This document shows positions 43,702 to 55,940 of a stretch of 64,000 nt of DNA, piece by piece. The first letter of the stretch is position 1, and each line of letters opens with the position of its first letter. Source of the DNA: Nepenthes gracilis (taxonomy: Eukaryota; Streptophyta; Magnoliopsida; Caryophyllales; Nepenthaceae); contig BSYO01000002.1 of assembly GCA_033239525.1 (NCBI GenBank), forward strand, positions 13,178,626 to 13,242,625, given 5' to 3'. The position numbers and the translations under genes are program-made. The notes beneath the pieces are model-generated. The model was not told the DNA's origin, did no database searches, and saw nothing but the letters and a program-made list of their open reading frames with translations.

Positions 43702-44329
43702 TCATTCCTGTTGCGTATATCCTTTTACAACTAATCGGCATTTGTATCTTTCAATGCTCCCATCACTGCTGAGTTTCAATTTGAAGACATAGCGACACCT
43801 AATAGCGACACCTAATAGCTTTCTTGCCCAGAGGCAGGTCGGTAACAATCCAGGTCTTATTTGATTCTAGGGCACGTAACTCTTCATTTATAGCTTTGCG
43901 CCAATTTGGATTAGAAAAGGCTTGAGCATAAGTTTGTGGTTCAGTTTGGGAGGAGATGGATGATTAAAAATAACTATAGGCTGGAGACAATTTTTGATAT
44001 GATATGTAATGCTCAAGGGGATAGGGTTGCCTAGAAGTATGTGGCACTGTTAGTTGAGCGGTCGCAGTGTGAGATGCGTGATGACAATGGAAATCTTATA
44101 GATATTCAGGGACTTTCCTTGTTCTAGTGGTTGGGCGAATGGGAGTTTTGTCTTTGACAGGAGATTGGGAGTTGTTGATTGGTTCAGGGGAAACATTGGA
44201 TTGTGAATCATCATTAGGATTTTCTTGTGCAGTGCCTGATGGTTCCTAGACGGGAGTCAGGTTAGGTTCTTCATTGTTATAGGGTTCTGTGGTTGTATCA
44301 ATAATAATTGTTGGATGCATGCAGTCATA
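43702..44329 (-). pseudogene. copia integrase-RT linker, with frame change
   Basis: A poorly conserved stretch between the integrase and RT. It changes frame, has stops, and includes an imperfect direct repeat AATAGCGACACCT near 43800-43813 that could be the cause of one shift. No domain is expected here in the family. Confidence 0.6.
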
Positions 44330-45244
44330 TTATGCAATGTTAGGGGATCGTTCATCAGGTGGCACGTTGGGGATGGTTTCAGTGTTATCTTGTTGGAAAG
44401 GGAAGTTAGTTTCATAGAAGATGACATCCCTAGAATTAAAGGTCGTATGGTTGTCTAAGTCCAGGAGTTTGTAACCTTTGATACCAAAGGGATAGCCTAA
44501 AAATACACAGGTTCTACTTTTAGAATCAAATTTCTTTCGTCCGTGAGAAAGCGTGGAAGCAAAACATAAATAACCGAATATACGAAGATGATCATAACTT
44601 GGTTTGACTCCAAAGAGGACTTCATACGGTGTTTTATTTTGTAGCACGGGAGTGGGGGTTCTATTAATAATGTAGGCAGCAGTCAGAATGCAGTCACTCC
44701 ATAATTTTAAGGGGAGACCTACTTGAAATCTAATTGCTCTAGCCACATTTAATAAATATTGGTGTTTGCGTTCAACAATACCGTTTTGCTGTGGTATTTC
44801 CACACAACTACGTTGGTGGATAACATCCCGTTTACTGTAGAAGTCTCCCAGACTAAATTCGGACCCATTATCAGAACGAATAACTTTAATGTGGATATTA
44901 AATTGTGTTGCAACAAGATTATAAAAAGTTTCTAAGCACAATTTTGTGTCAGATTTTTATCTCAGAGGTAGATCCACGTACTTCTTGAAAGATCATCCAC
45001 GATGGTCAATAAATACTTATACCCATCGTAAGATACTTCTGAGAAGGGTCCCCACATATCACAATGCACTACGGCAAAAAAGTGTGTGTGACTTGTGGAT
45101 GCTGGGAGTGAAGGGAAGGCAATGTTGTTTTGCCATGTGGCAAATGAAATAGGGATTATTATTAAAGGAATGTAATGCTTCTTTTACAACTGGATATTGT
45201 ATCAATTAAATTCTAGAATGTGAAATGTGACCTAATCTGTAATG
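44330..45244 (-). pseudogene. copia integrase
   Basis: The frame 44330-44941 carries IKVIRSDNGSEFSLGDFYSK (second catalytic Asp), SCVEIPQQNGIVERKHQYLL (catalytic Glu) and RTCVFLGYPFGIKGYKLLDL. The start of the domain, at about 44940-45244, reads HYRLGHISHSRI, KQHCLPF and HCDMWGPFSEVSYDGYKYLL (first Asp), with a TGA where relatives have the Trp of LWHYRLGH, another stop after SRI and one shift. It would insert the cDNA into the chromosome if intact. Confidence 0.85.
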
Positions 45245-47002
45245 TCATAAATTAATTGGCAACGAAACAAAATTAGCGGAAGGCGTCATAAGGGGCTTCG
45301 AACATTTGGAGAGAAGGCCAGCCAAGGTGTTCGGAGGAACGTTCTTATTCCGTAGATAATATAAACCATTTCGCTCTTCACCCATCCCAATCGTGGTCCA
45401 GGAGGCAAGGTCCTGAATCAAGCAAATGTCAGCAAAGAAAATGCAGCAGCCAACAGAATCAGCAAGAGCTTTTACTGAAATTAAATTAAATGTGAAGGAT
45501 GGAACACATAAAACGTTTTCAAATGTTATCCTTGGGGTCAGTTTTACGTCACCAATGTGGGATATAGGAACTTTTCGTCCATCCGGTAGTTTTACCGAAC
45601 TGGAAATGGGAATTTTCTGCCGGAGATACAAAGAGGGGTCGCAAATCATGTGATCTGTGGCTCCGGTGTCCAATATCCAAACATTATTTTTGTCACACGC
45701 ATAAGGGACAGAATAGAATTCAATACCGGTCATGTTACCCGTTTTGGATTGATCACCGAGGGGGTCAAGCAGAGAGGAAATCTGTTTGACCGTGTGAGCA
45801 GAGGAAGCCGTGTCCTTCGGTTGGATCAAAGTCATAATTTGCTTGAACTGGGCTTTGGTTAAAGCAACTTTATCTTCTTCATTGTTCTCGCAACCAGCAG
45901 CAGTAGTAAAACTCGAATGATTGGCCGAAAAAGTTGTTGAACCAGTCTTACCATGCAATTTATGATTTGGAGGGAAACCATGGAGCTGATAACATTTATC
46001 AGCAACATGTCCCGGTTTATGACAGTGCGTGCAAATCGGCATTTCAGCTTTTCCTGCCTTAAAACACTGCTGGAGGGTGTGTCTTGAGACACGACAGTGA
46101 ACGCAGAAGGGCCGATCTTTCTTAGACACTGGGTTATTTTTCACAATACCTTTAGAGGGATTAAAGACCCGTCTTGTAAACAAAGCCATAATTTCTGAAG
46201 GATGAGCAACAGACAACATTTGGTGTTGTCGTTCCTGTTGCTGTATAATGGAGAAGACTTTGTTTACAGAGGGTAGAGGATCCATTAGCATAATCTGGTC
46301 TCTCACATTAGTGTACGAATCATTGAGACCCATTAAGAATTGTATAACACAATCCCTTAGATACCGCTCGATGAGCACTCTGAGTTTACCACAGTTACAA
46401 TCTAGGAGAGGGTCATACACAAGGAGGTCATCCCAGATTGTTTTCAGTTTGCCGTAATACAGACTAACCGAATCTTGCTCTTACAAGAGATTTGCCAAGG
46501 CTTTCTTGAGTTGAAAAATACGGGGCCCGTTTTGTTGCGTGAATTGATCACGCAACTCCTTCCAAATTTCGGAAGCATCATCCACGAAAACCATACTGGA
46601 TTTAATGGATGGACTGATGGAGTTTTGTATCCAAGACACCACCATGTCGTTACATCATCACCATGCCTCAAAAAGGGGATCGGTGGGATCGTAGGGTTTA
46701 GGAATCGTACCTTCGATAAAGGGAAGTTTGTTCTTCGCCCTCAAGGCCCGACACATGGTTCGGGACCAAGTCAAATAATCATTGACAGTGAGTAAATCGG
46801 TCACCAGAGTAACGGCCGGACTGTCGTCGGCTTCCAATCGAAAATGGTTGCATGGATCCGAAAGATTTTGGAAGCGTAGAAGGTTTTGTGTGGATGCCAG
46901 ATCTGGGTTTTGGGTGGACGCCAGATCTGGGTTGTCGTTGTTGGTGCTCGATGTGTGTTCAGCAGCGTTGTGGTGTGCCAGATCTGCGTTGTGGTGTGCC
47001 AT
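45245..47002 (-). pseudogene. copia gag and protease, one frame with stops
   Basis: Start chosen at ATG 47002 (MAHHNADLAHHN), just after a GA-rich leader next to the primer site. The same frame runs to 45245. Gag: DSPAVTLVTDLLTVNDYLTW and SRTMCRALRAKNKLPFIEGT, then EAW followed by two stops, VVSWIQNSISPSIKSSMVF, a stop before EQDSVSLYYGKLK, and YDPLLDCNCGKLRVLIERY. Two cysteine motifs follow: FCVHCRVSRHTLQQC and CTHCHKPGHVADKCYQL, the second a proper CCHC knuckle. The protease reads VWILDTGATDHMI (active site D-T-G-A intact). The frame stops in LPINL at the start of the integrase region. The gag direct repeat PDLASTQNPDLASTQN is a local duplication. Confidence 0.88.
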
Positions 47003-47020
47003 CGTCTCTCTCTCTCTCTC

Positions 47021-47030
47021 TCTGATACCA
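47021..47030 (-). other. primer binding site, tRNA-iMet
   Basis: The minus strand reads TGGTATCAGA immediately after the 5' LTR ending TTACA, the standard copia primer site. Confidence 0.9.
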
Positions 47031-47349
47031 TGTAAGGAAACGCCTATCAGGAAGCGGGCGAAGATGAAGGAGGAAGACGAAGAACGAAAAATGAAATCGA
47101 GTGCTGTGTTGGAAAATAGAAAAGAAAACTGGCAACGCATTAATTCGGCTGAACCGCCGTCTGCATATTTTGCACACATATCAAGGACGGACGCATACAA
47201 CGTATATATACACTAGGTTATATAACGGTAAACAACTAATACCAAAAATAAAATATACACCATCCTAAAATATATTAATACTAATATTTTCAAAATACAA
47301 AATACTACCTAAAATATAATATAAAATATTTACGAGATATTTTCTAATA
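47031..47349 (-). repeat. 5' LTR of the minus-strand copia element
   Basis: 319 bp. On its own strand it has a CGTTGTATATATAC-type region near 47190-47215, a plausible TATA box (CTAGTGTATATATACG). Confidence 0.9.
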
Positions 47350-47354
47350 GAATA

Positions 47355-48774
47355 TGATTTCTCGGGTGAAACGGCCAAGGTTGCTGCATTTTCCGGCCAA
47401 GAACTGGGCACACTTGGCGGTCGGCTGAAGATGACAAACGCCGGCCGGAAAAGGTCATCCGGCTTGGGAGTGACAAGCACGACCAAAGAGAGAACCCCTT
47501 GCCCTGCACTGAATCTGGTTACTATAAGAACACGTGGGTTTGAGAGTCTACATCAAAATATTCAAGAGACAATTATTGGATCTTATAAGCATGTATTGAA
47601 TATTGTTCATAATTTAACCGAAAATTTTAAATATCTCACCATTTATAATTTTTATTTTAAATTATATTTTTATATAAAAATAAAGAGTACGAGTCCATCT
47701 TAATTTTTTAATTTTTAATTTTTTTCAAAAAAGATCTTTCTATCTATCTATGTAAATAGAAATATAAAAGTATTATACATCTATTATTCCTCTGACTAGA
47801 TATATGTTTTAGCTTAAATGAGAGCCAATCCATATTAGTAAGTATTTTTATATATTTTTCTCTAGATTTTCTGATATAACACTTCCTAACTCATATATGC
47901 TCAAACAATCTCCTCTTATTATGCACCACTCCTTTTGATTTCCATATCAATACTGGAGAAATAATATTTAGACCAACAAAAATATACCCAGAATCTGTTT
48001 ATTTATTTGGAAGCATAAATTTCAAAAATTATAACTTTAATATACAGAAAAGATATTATATCATCACCATTTAGAGGCATATACACAAAAAATGAAGACT
48101 CGTTGGCAACATATTAAGAGAGAAACCTTTTAAGTTATGAGTGTTTAACTGAAGTTTTGTTATATTAAAAGACTCAATTCGACCAAACTGTAATTATAGT
48201 GTGAAATCAGCAAAGGAGTGCCGTGAGGGGGTTTGATCCAAGGCCCCTATTGATCTCTAATTCTTTCCTACTTTATGTTGTAATAAGACTAATTCTAAGT
48301 TTAAATGTGGGTAGAATGCATGCATGAGATGAATTACTAGAAGGTTGGAGAATAATTAAGATTTTAATTTAATTAGCTTCCACTTCTTTATTAACATAAA
48401 AAGTACATAATAATGTTAACATAACCTTAATTAATGACTTAATGTTCAGAAAAAATTATCAACCACAGTCCGAATAATTATCAAATTACCCCGCCGATAA
48501 TTCTTTACGTCTGATCTCGCTTGCAATTAATAGTTTAATAATTATATTGATTAATGACCCCCTCAGGTCACAAGTCCAGTAAACTTAATAATGATCTCTC
48601 TTACATAATTCTTTATAGTCAAGCAAATACTTAGTATATCTAATAATTTGTAGTAATTCAAGTCTACAAAATAATATATTATCCATTTTACTTTTCTGAT
48701 ATAGGCTTGCACTTATAGACTTTTCCAGTATTCATTATAGAGATATATATAAACCTTACTATAAAGCTCATTTT
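47355..48774. other. AT-rich intergenic DNA
   Basis: No gene recognised. A GC-richer segment at 47360-47520 with repeated GCCGGCC/GGCCAAG words has no recognisable protein; it might be a decayed transposon scrap. The rest is AT-rich. Confidence 0.45.
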
Positions 48775-48790
48775 TTCTCCTTCCTAAGAC

Positions 48791-51355
48791 TTTTTTTTTT
48801 GTAAGTGATTTGTATTAATGGGAGAAAAAATTTTACAAGAAATGGTTTAGTTCCAAGTGTTTTTTCGACTTGGAGATAAACCATTCGCGCTAGGGCATGC
48901 CCCGAGCACATTGATGCAACGGGTGAAACCAACAGAGAAACAAAAGTGCTGATGATCACCCAATACAAACAAAATGCTCCAAAGCTAGTAGAGCAATTCC
49001 TAAGTAAAACATGCCACACCAGGGGCAGCACCAAAATTGGCAACAGGTAGATATCTAGTCACCAGCTGCTTCAGCCTCAGCACCAGAATGGGACTTTATG
49101 CCGGCCAGGGGCCGTTCCTTCTCCAATTGGTGAAACAAAACCGGAGAACCAGCTGCAACATCCAACCAATCTCACGGTTACCCACAAAGCTATGGTTCGG
49201 CTGTGACATCAATACACCAAACATGTACCACAATCAATGCTACAACATCAGCATGATCAATGGCAAGAATTCTGAGTAATTAACCACGGCAAAGGAATCA
49301 GCTCAATAATGCTGATACGGGCAGAGCATATTGCAGCAGGAAAACAGGGAGCTTTCAATCAGGGCTGCAGACAGCTCCAACGATCACCACACCAACAATG
49401 CAAACATATGAGCAAGGACCATATCCAGATTGCAACTCAAGGTTTCTGCCAGGGATAGGATCATCGCCCAGCACCATCCCAACCCAGCACTGCAAAAATG
49501 ATCTCAGCAAACCCCAACAGCTATGCATCAACAGCACGTACCTGTGGGAACTCTGAGACCACACAGTAGCTGCAGCAGACCGGCCAGCAGGAGGAGAAAG
49601 CAGCACCCAATCCACAACTCGCCCATGACCGGGCAACATGGAATACTCTCAGCCATCCCTATCAACCACAAAGCTAGAAAAATGCATAATCTAGCAGCAA
49701 GAAAACAAGCTATAGCAAGATTAGTAGGAGCATCTCCATCCACTGCAACAGCCAATCAAAGAAAGCACATCAAACCAGCATCCTTCCTGCATCTGGTTGC
49801 ATCACAATCAAAGGATCCCTGGACATACATCCTCTCCGGCTGGCAAGAAGGCAAGGCCAGCATCCAGACAGAAACATACTACTCCACCAATTGTCAGTTG
49901 ACAGAGTGAAATCCCCTACATCATAAGGAGCTATTGACCAAACAGTCCTGGGCCAGTTCAACAAAAGAACCAAATTCAGTGCACAGGCGGTCCCCAAACC
50001 ATCCCACACACCAGCAGAGGCTCATAAGTGACACAGCACCAGACCGTTGACACAACAGCCCCACAATTCAGCATCCAGCAACACAGAGAATACCCTCACA
50101 AAACAGCAACCCACACCATTGCATTCCAGGCATTGTCCCAACTAAAGACATTAGCCAACCACGCAGAGCTTCACAAAACGGCCACAATCAGCAGACTCTC
50201 CCCCGCTGCAGGGGATCTCACGCACCAAAGCTGGCCCACGGTCAGCTCTTCGAACCAAAGCAAGGAAGTCTCCGACCAGAACAGCACGGGCACCCCCAAC
50301 CCGTCCAACGGGAGGGAACACATTGACTGAGAATCAGAAGAGCCAGCAGCACATGCCAGTTCACTGGGCCAGATCCAAAGAACAGGGAGAAAGCTACCGA
50401 CAGGCAAACGGAGACAGTAGCCGAAGTTATGAGCAAGCCCCACTTCAATGCAATTTGCCAAAATTATGCGGCAGAAAATGCCCACAATACGAGAGGCAAA
50501 AAAAGCACTATCAATGCACGCCAGTAGGAGACCAGCATTCCGCAGCAACCCAGAACAGTTGCAGTCAGCAAGGCTTCATAAATGGCATCAACCTGAAGGA
50601 TCCCCACCGCAACAAGAGGATCGTTTCCAACCAAAAGGTCCACGGCCAGCTCTTCAGTTAACGGCCTAATAGCTCCAAACTAGCGCTGCACGGAATCCCC
50701 CAAACCGTCCACCAGAAGGGAACAAGCAGGCAGGGGCGCTTCAGAGCCAACACAACAGACCTTCGAATGCAACAGAGTCCTCAAGCAGCGCGCGAGCTGT
50801 CAAGTGCTTCAGATAACAGATCCCAGAACCAAATCCAGGAGGGCAGACCAGACTATCACCAGCCCGCAACCAAAGCTAGCGAAGCCGGATCCTACATCCC
50901 AATCTGTCTGGGAGAGACGATTCAAGAGCTTAACCCTAGGCGCACACCGAGGAGAAAAGGAATCGAACTTGAGAGAGAAACGAGGCCTCAAAGGATGAGC
51001 GCCATCGAAACCTCAGAGGACATGGCCCCAGCTACGACATCTTCAACAGATGAAGAGATAGGCCAACGTAATATCCTTCACCCCAATCTGAATGCGGGAG
51101 AAGAAGATTAGGCTCGCAGACAAAATCGAAGGCTCCGAGGTCGCCGTGAATGACACATCCAGAGCAGGGATTCAGAAAGGTGGAGACGTAAAACCGGAGG
51201 GGAGCCGGGCAGAGCAACCAGGAGGCCGGCCACGGCAGGCTCCGGTGTCGCCCGGCACCCAAAGCGGCAACGACGAGGACGACGACGCCGGGCAGTTCAA
51301 ATTTCAAAAGGAAATCTGAAAAGTAGAGAGAAGCGAGAGCTTCTCTCTCTAACCC
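48791..51355 (-). mobile_element. L1-tailed retroposon D, 2.6 kb
   Basis: TTCTCCTTCCTAAGAC is present on both sides (48775-48790 and 51356-51371), a perfect 16-bp target duplication. The left end is a T-run then GTAAGTGATTTGTATTAAT, so the minus strand ends ATTAATACAAATCACTTAC plus poly(A). Near it the minus strand reads CAAGTCGAAAAAACACTT, as in A and C. The 5' end (minus) starts GGGTTAGAGAGAGAAGC. The body is GC-richer than the flanks, with open frames on both strands, none recognised; the first minus-strand frame (51307-51032) starts MKFELPGVVVLVVAALGAGR. There is no reverse transcriptase, so it is non-autonomous and presumably used an L1 enzyme. Confidence 0.75.
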
Positions 51356-51371
51356 TTCTCCTTCCTAAGAC

Positions 51372-51999
51372 ATTACAGATTCCTTGACATTAACTCCACA
51401 CTCTACCTCACTTAAGGATCGATATCACCATCTCGTGTGGCATAGCTCAAAATGGCCTAACTTTCTTCTACACGCTTCTATCTTAGATTGGCTATGATGC
51501 TATTATATAATAATTTGAGTCCATATGAGAATATATTATTTAATTTGGATTGTAGATATGGTCTTGCAACCACATGGTTTGTTTTTTCTAAGCTTTCCTT
51601 AAAAAAAACTAGTTTTTGTGAAAATATTTAATTTTTATTGCAATACTTATCCCACATATATGTTCAGATTATATATGATCTTAGATACCAACCGTCACAC
51701 AAGTACTCTAAACAAAATACATTTTTTAAAAGAATTATTTCCATTGCTAAAGTGAAAGAGAGAATTAAAAAAATTGAAAAATGGGTATTCCAAGAAAAAC
51801 TTTCTAATCAAACGACCCTAAGGCGTCAAACTCCTTTCACCTTAAACATACAAAGGCATTTTCTTTCTACAAGTTTAAAATACTAATTTTGGAATTATAT
51901 GATGAAAGTACTAATCTCATAAATTATATCGACTACTTCTATATATTATTTGGCTTCAAAAATTTACGGAATGTTATCCTATGTTAATGTTTTCTTTCA
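51372..51999. other. AT-rich spacer
   Basis: No gene recognised. It leads into a decayed Tat gag whose first readable part appears near 52005. Confidence 0.45.
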
Positions 52000-52728
52000 A
52001 ATCTAAAGGGAGATGCTCAAATTTTATTTCAAAAACCAAGACCAAATTTCATTTGAAATTTTTTAGAACCAGTTTATTAGTTTCTATCTCACCTTATCTC
52101 TAACGGAATTGGGGAAATTTAAATTTGACATTTGATCAAAGTCAAGCAGCCTCATTAAGAGCCTTAAGTTCCTCAATTGCTTCAACATTAAAATTTGAAG
52201 CATATCAAAGTTCACAAATAAGGCAAAATTAAATACTTTTATGGTGATTATTTGGTCTAGTAATTTCTCTACTTTACCGATCTAGCAAGTTTTTAAGAAC
52301 TTCTTGGATGCAAAAGTTATTATCAAGGCATACATAATAGTTGGGGAAATTAATGAAGCAAAGAAACTTGAAAGACTAAACTATAGATCATATCCAAGGC
52401 TAGTTAAAGGAGAAAAAGGGAGGAATAACAACAACCTGGCCAATGACCTTCAGTAGCAAGTAAGGAGTTTAAGGTGTAGTCGAAGTATCACCACTATCAC
52501 AGATCTTTGAGCCAGACTATGGAAGACTTGGACTTTGAAGAAGAAAATTGAAGATTCGATCCATATGAGCCATCTCAAAAAGTACCTACAAAATTCAAAG
52601 CTTGCCAAGAAGAAGGATTACGACAGTGAAGAATCACTCAAGCAACTAAGTAATCACATGGTAGTTGAAGTCATCAACATGATTTCGACAATGCTAGACA
52701 ATGCTAGCAAAGGCCACAGTTCATAAGA
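52000..52728 (+). pseudogene. decayed Tat-lineage gag
   Basis: LKGDAQILFQ (about 52006-52040), NQFISFYLTLSLTELGKFKF (about 52065-52130), KLNTFMVIIWS (about 52225-52260) and VIIKAYIIVGEINEAKKLER (about 52315-52375) line up with the capsid part of the Gag of the 15-28 kb element. The C-terminal part is open at 52535-52726: KKKIEDSIHMSHLKKYLQ and HMVVEVINMISTM, the segment after the metal knuckle. Stops elsewhere. It belongs to the same broad lineage but is older and AT-richer. Confidence 0.65.
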
Positions 52729-53870
52729 TGCCATAAGGAGCTTCCCTAAATAAGAGGAAGAAATCTGAGAGGGGGAAAGCAATTTTTAGTTTTAATGATA
52801 AAAATATGACTTTTATAATTTCTTCTGATTCAGACCCTTTTATTATTTCTATACTTACTTCAGATAAAATCCAAAACTACCAACTCGATCGAGTCTTTGT
52901 TGATGATAAAAACTATAAAAGCATTCTGTTTTTCAATTTGTTCTTTAAATTAGGCCTAAAATGTCAATAGATGGACCCATCAAGCTAACCACTATGCAAC
53001 CTAAACAATGAATCGACTCAAATAAAAAAAATTATAAGCCTTGAAGTCATAATGGAAACGCATCCCCAGACTCTATTTATTACCCGACTTTCTTAGTAGT
53101 TGACTTACCATTGATTTATAATGCCATCCTACGTCACCCATGTCTAACTACTTTTAAGATAGTGACTTTTATTCCATGTATAAAGATGAAATTGAAAAAA
53201 GGGTCTGAGATCGGAGATATAAGATGACATTAGGACATCGAAAGAAGTTGTTACATAGCCAAGGTTAATGTTATGGTTTTTCTTCAAATGATTGAAGCAT
53301 TTGAGCTTAGAGATAAAATTTCTCTACAATAATGTTGTTTTGATAGGACACTAGTTAAAATTTCTATAAATTCAAACGATCTAGACAAGTATGTTTGGAT
53401 TAAATCTACCCTAGGTCAAGATCTAAGGCAAAACATAATAGAATTACTAAGGGAAAATAGATATTTTTGCTTGGACATAAAATGAAAGGGCAAAAATCCT
53501 AACTCACAAGCTGAGTATCACCCGTGTATAAGCATGTTCAACAAAATAGACAAAATTATTCCATAAAAAATTGATACCTTTATGAGAAGAAGCGAAAAAA
53601 ATTAACTAATACTGATTTCATCAAAGCATGAGCAACCCAGAGAAAAGCCTAATTAGTAAGTTTCAATCATAAGTTGAATAATCATAAACCAGTTGATTGG
53701 ATGACTGAGTTACTAAAAAACTTTAAAGGTTGAAAAAAAATTTTCTAAGATAGCAAGTCGGTAGAGGTTGGTCTAGAAGGGCAAGTTAATAAGTGTCCAA
53801 ATATTCAATTAAGCAACTAACTTTCTATATTTAACTAAAATTTTGTAATATTTGGCGGTCTTATAAAAAA
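52729..53870 (+). pseudogene. decayed Tat-lineage protease and start of RT
   Basis: MTFIISSDSDPFIISILTSD (about 52807-52865), YQLDRVFVDDKNYKSILFFN (about 52877-52940), FKLGLKCQ, NNESTQIKKIISLEVIMETH and HKDEIEK-like pieces follow the order seen in the protease of the 15-28 kb element. The active site reads VDDKNYKS where D-N-G-S-S is expected, so it is lost. Up to about 53870 there are weak matches to the linker and RT start (LGQDLRQNIIELLRENRYFC). Full of stops. Confidence 0.55.
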
Positions 53871-55935
53871 AAAGGATATCCCAATCTACATGATCACGAA
53901 TCCAAAAACTATTCTTAAGGATTCATAATTATGAATGTTCATAATGGCAATTCATTTTAAGCAACTAACTAGGATAATCGCCAACTACCACATATAGATT
54001 GTGGGCAGTAGCTTCTTTATAGAAAAACTTCTAGTTACTTCTCTTAATGAGAACTATCCTCAACTCCTATTGAAAATATAAAAATTGTATAAAACAATTG
54101 GCATTATTTTTTAATAAAAATCAAACCCCTTAACAATCTAAAGGCATATTTAAACTGATCTAAATTTTAGAATATTTGATCGCTTACTAATCTCAATAAT
54201 ATCTGATATTTAATATTAGTTTTGCAATATTTAGCTTGAATAACAGAGGTCCAAAACTTACTTTCTAAAATATATGCTCTCCAAACAATTTTAATAGAGT
54301 CTAGTGCTTCAATTCTCTCTTCTTTCTTTAACTCATTTGTTAGGAGTTATTAATTTAAACGTCGAAAAATAATAACAAAAAGTAAGTCTAGTCTCTTTGG
54401 GTACTCTCGTTTTGGTTTGTAACGTACGTAATCCAATTAAAAGTTTTAAAAATCTGTTTTAACAACTCGTGAATTTGAATTTAGATTTTCGGTAGGCATC
54501 AAATACATTGTCATAAAGTTCATGAATGCTAAAAACAAATCTAATAATTTTTCATTCCCACATATATTTTTATTAAATATTTAATTTTTTACAAATTTTT
54601 TGTTGGAATAACCCCAACATTCCTCGGGCTAACACGATTTTCCACTAAATGACATTGAATATTTTTGTACTTACGAATTAATAGTTGGCCAGGTGTTGCT
54701 AAGAGTTGGTGCGCATCATTATTGTAAATGGTGTGATATATTTCTTTGAGAAATATTTGAGCAACCCTTTATTTAATCCTTATAACAATTTTAAATAATA
54801 TATTATTATTCATCAATTTATTTTTATATAACTTATTAATTCTAATAAAAGAATAAATAAAATTTTATATCACCAAATATATTCATATAATAATCAAAGG
54901 ATATTCCTCTAATATAACTCCATTTCTTTTATCAATGTTTTAACTCTTTAGCTACAGAACATGAGATTAATGCCACGCTGTTTTTCCATGTCCTAAACGG
55001 GAGTTCTTATTTTCTAATAAATGTATAATAAGTAGAGTTTATGCCCATCACAATATCTATATTAAGGGGGGCTTCATCCATTAAAGAAACAAAGTCATTT
55101 ATTCTATTAATCTCAATTATTTATTTTTAAACATAGGTGATTACAATATAATTATTTAAAATAATTGATTTGAATTAATTTTTTATATTAATTAAATTAT
55201 TATTATCTATTTAAAAATAGATAATTAAGATATAAAAAATAAATATCATCATCAATATAAGAAATAGATCACTCCAAAAAATCTCAGTTACAGTTTGCAC
55301 TTATCAATATTGGAGAAAAAAAAACATAACAACAGTGTGACATTATTTTTATTGAAATAATTTATAATACAATCTTCACATTATAAATAGTTTATTTTTT
55401 ATTGAAATACTTTTTTACGCCAAACAAATCAAGAAATAATATTGATTATGACATTATCTCTAATAACATTTATTCATAAATAGTATATATTTTTATTCTT
55501 CTTATTTTATGTAACTAAGTAAATATATTTTTAGTATTCTATATTTATTAAGGTTCAAAAATTAATACAGACGTTAAAATCAATGCTGACTTTGACGCTT
55601 GTCAAATAATTAAATAATACGTGAGATTTGTAATTCCTTGACCACGGTTTTGCCTTCTTTCATCAATTTTTATTTCGTGGCAAAACAATATATTGAATTA
55701 TTTGGTATTGGTAATTTAAAAAATTGAAGATACAACTAATGATATGGCCTATAAAACCAATGTAAAATACTCAAAATAAAAAATTATATTAATGATGCAT
55801 ACTGAATTCAAATTTCAAATAGATACAGGATAAGTCGGTTGCCTGAGTCTGACTCCGTCCACTAAATCTGAATTCTACATACCATAACTACGAACAAGAG
55901 GCTAGGTGACGGCAGGAGGTCCCCCCGTAAATACT
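53871..55935. other. AT-rich intergenic DNA
   Basis: No gene recognised over 2 kb. Very AT-rich, with short inverted and direct AT words. The last bases CCGAT (55936-55940) are the left target duplication of the chromovirus. Confidence 0.5.
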
Positions 55936-55940
55936 CCGAT

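Larger units (their letters stand above)
42068..47349 (-). mobile_element. minus-strand Ty1/copia element, TSD GAATA
   Basis: A 5282-bp element with 319-bp LTRs (42068-42386 and 47031-47349) and GAATA on both sides (42063-42067 and 47350-47354). On its own strand each LTR begins TATTAG and ends TTACA, so the 5' end is TA instead of TG in both copies. The primer site and purine tract lie directly against the LTRs. Coding order is gag, protease, integrase, RT, RNase H. Gag to integrase stay mostly in one frame, broken mainly by stop codons; RT and RNase H are in another frame. Lineage not assigned with confidence. Confidence 0.93.

Noticed and set aside
47360..47520. GC-rich island as a host exon
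   Set aside because: No open frame of protein-like composition and no splice-like borders.
49355..50661. Several 70-128-codon ORFs in retroposon D
   Set aside because: Open frames occur on both strands with biased composition (Gln/Ser/His-rich on the plus strand); no domain and no consistent coding strand.
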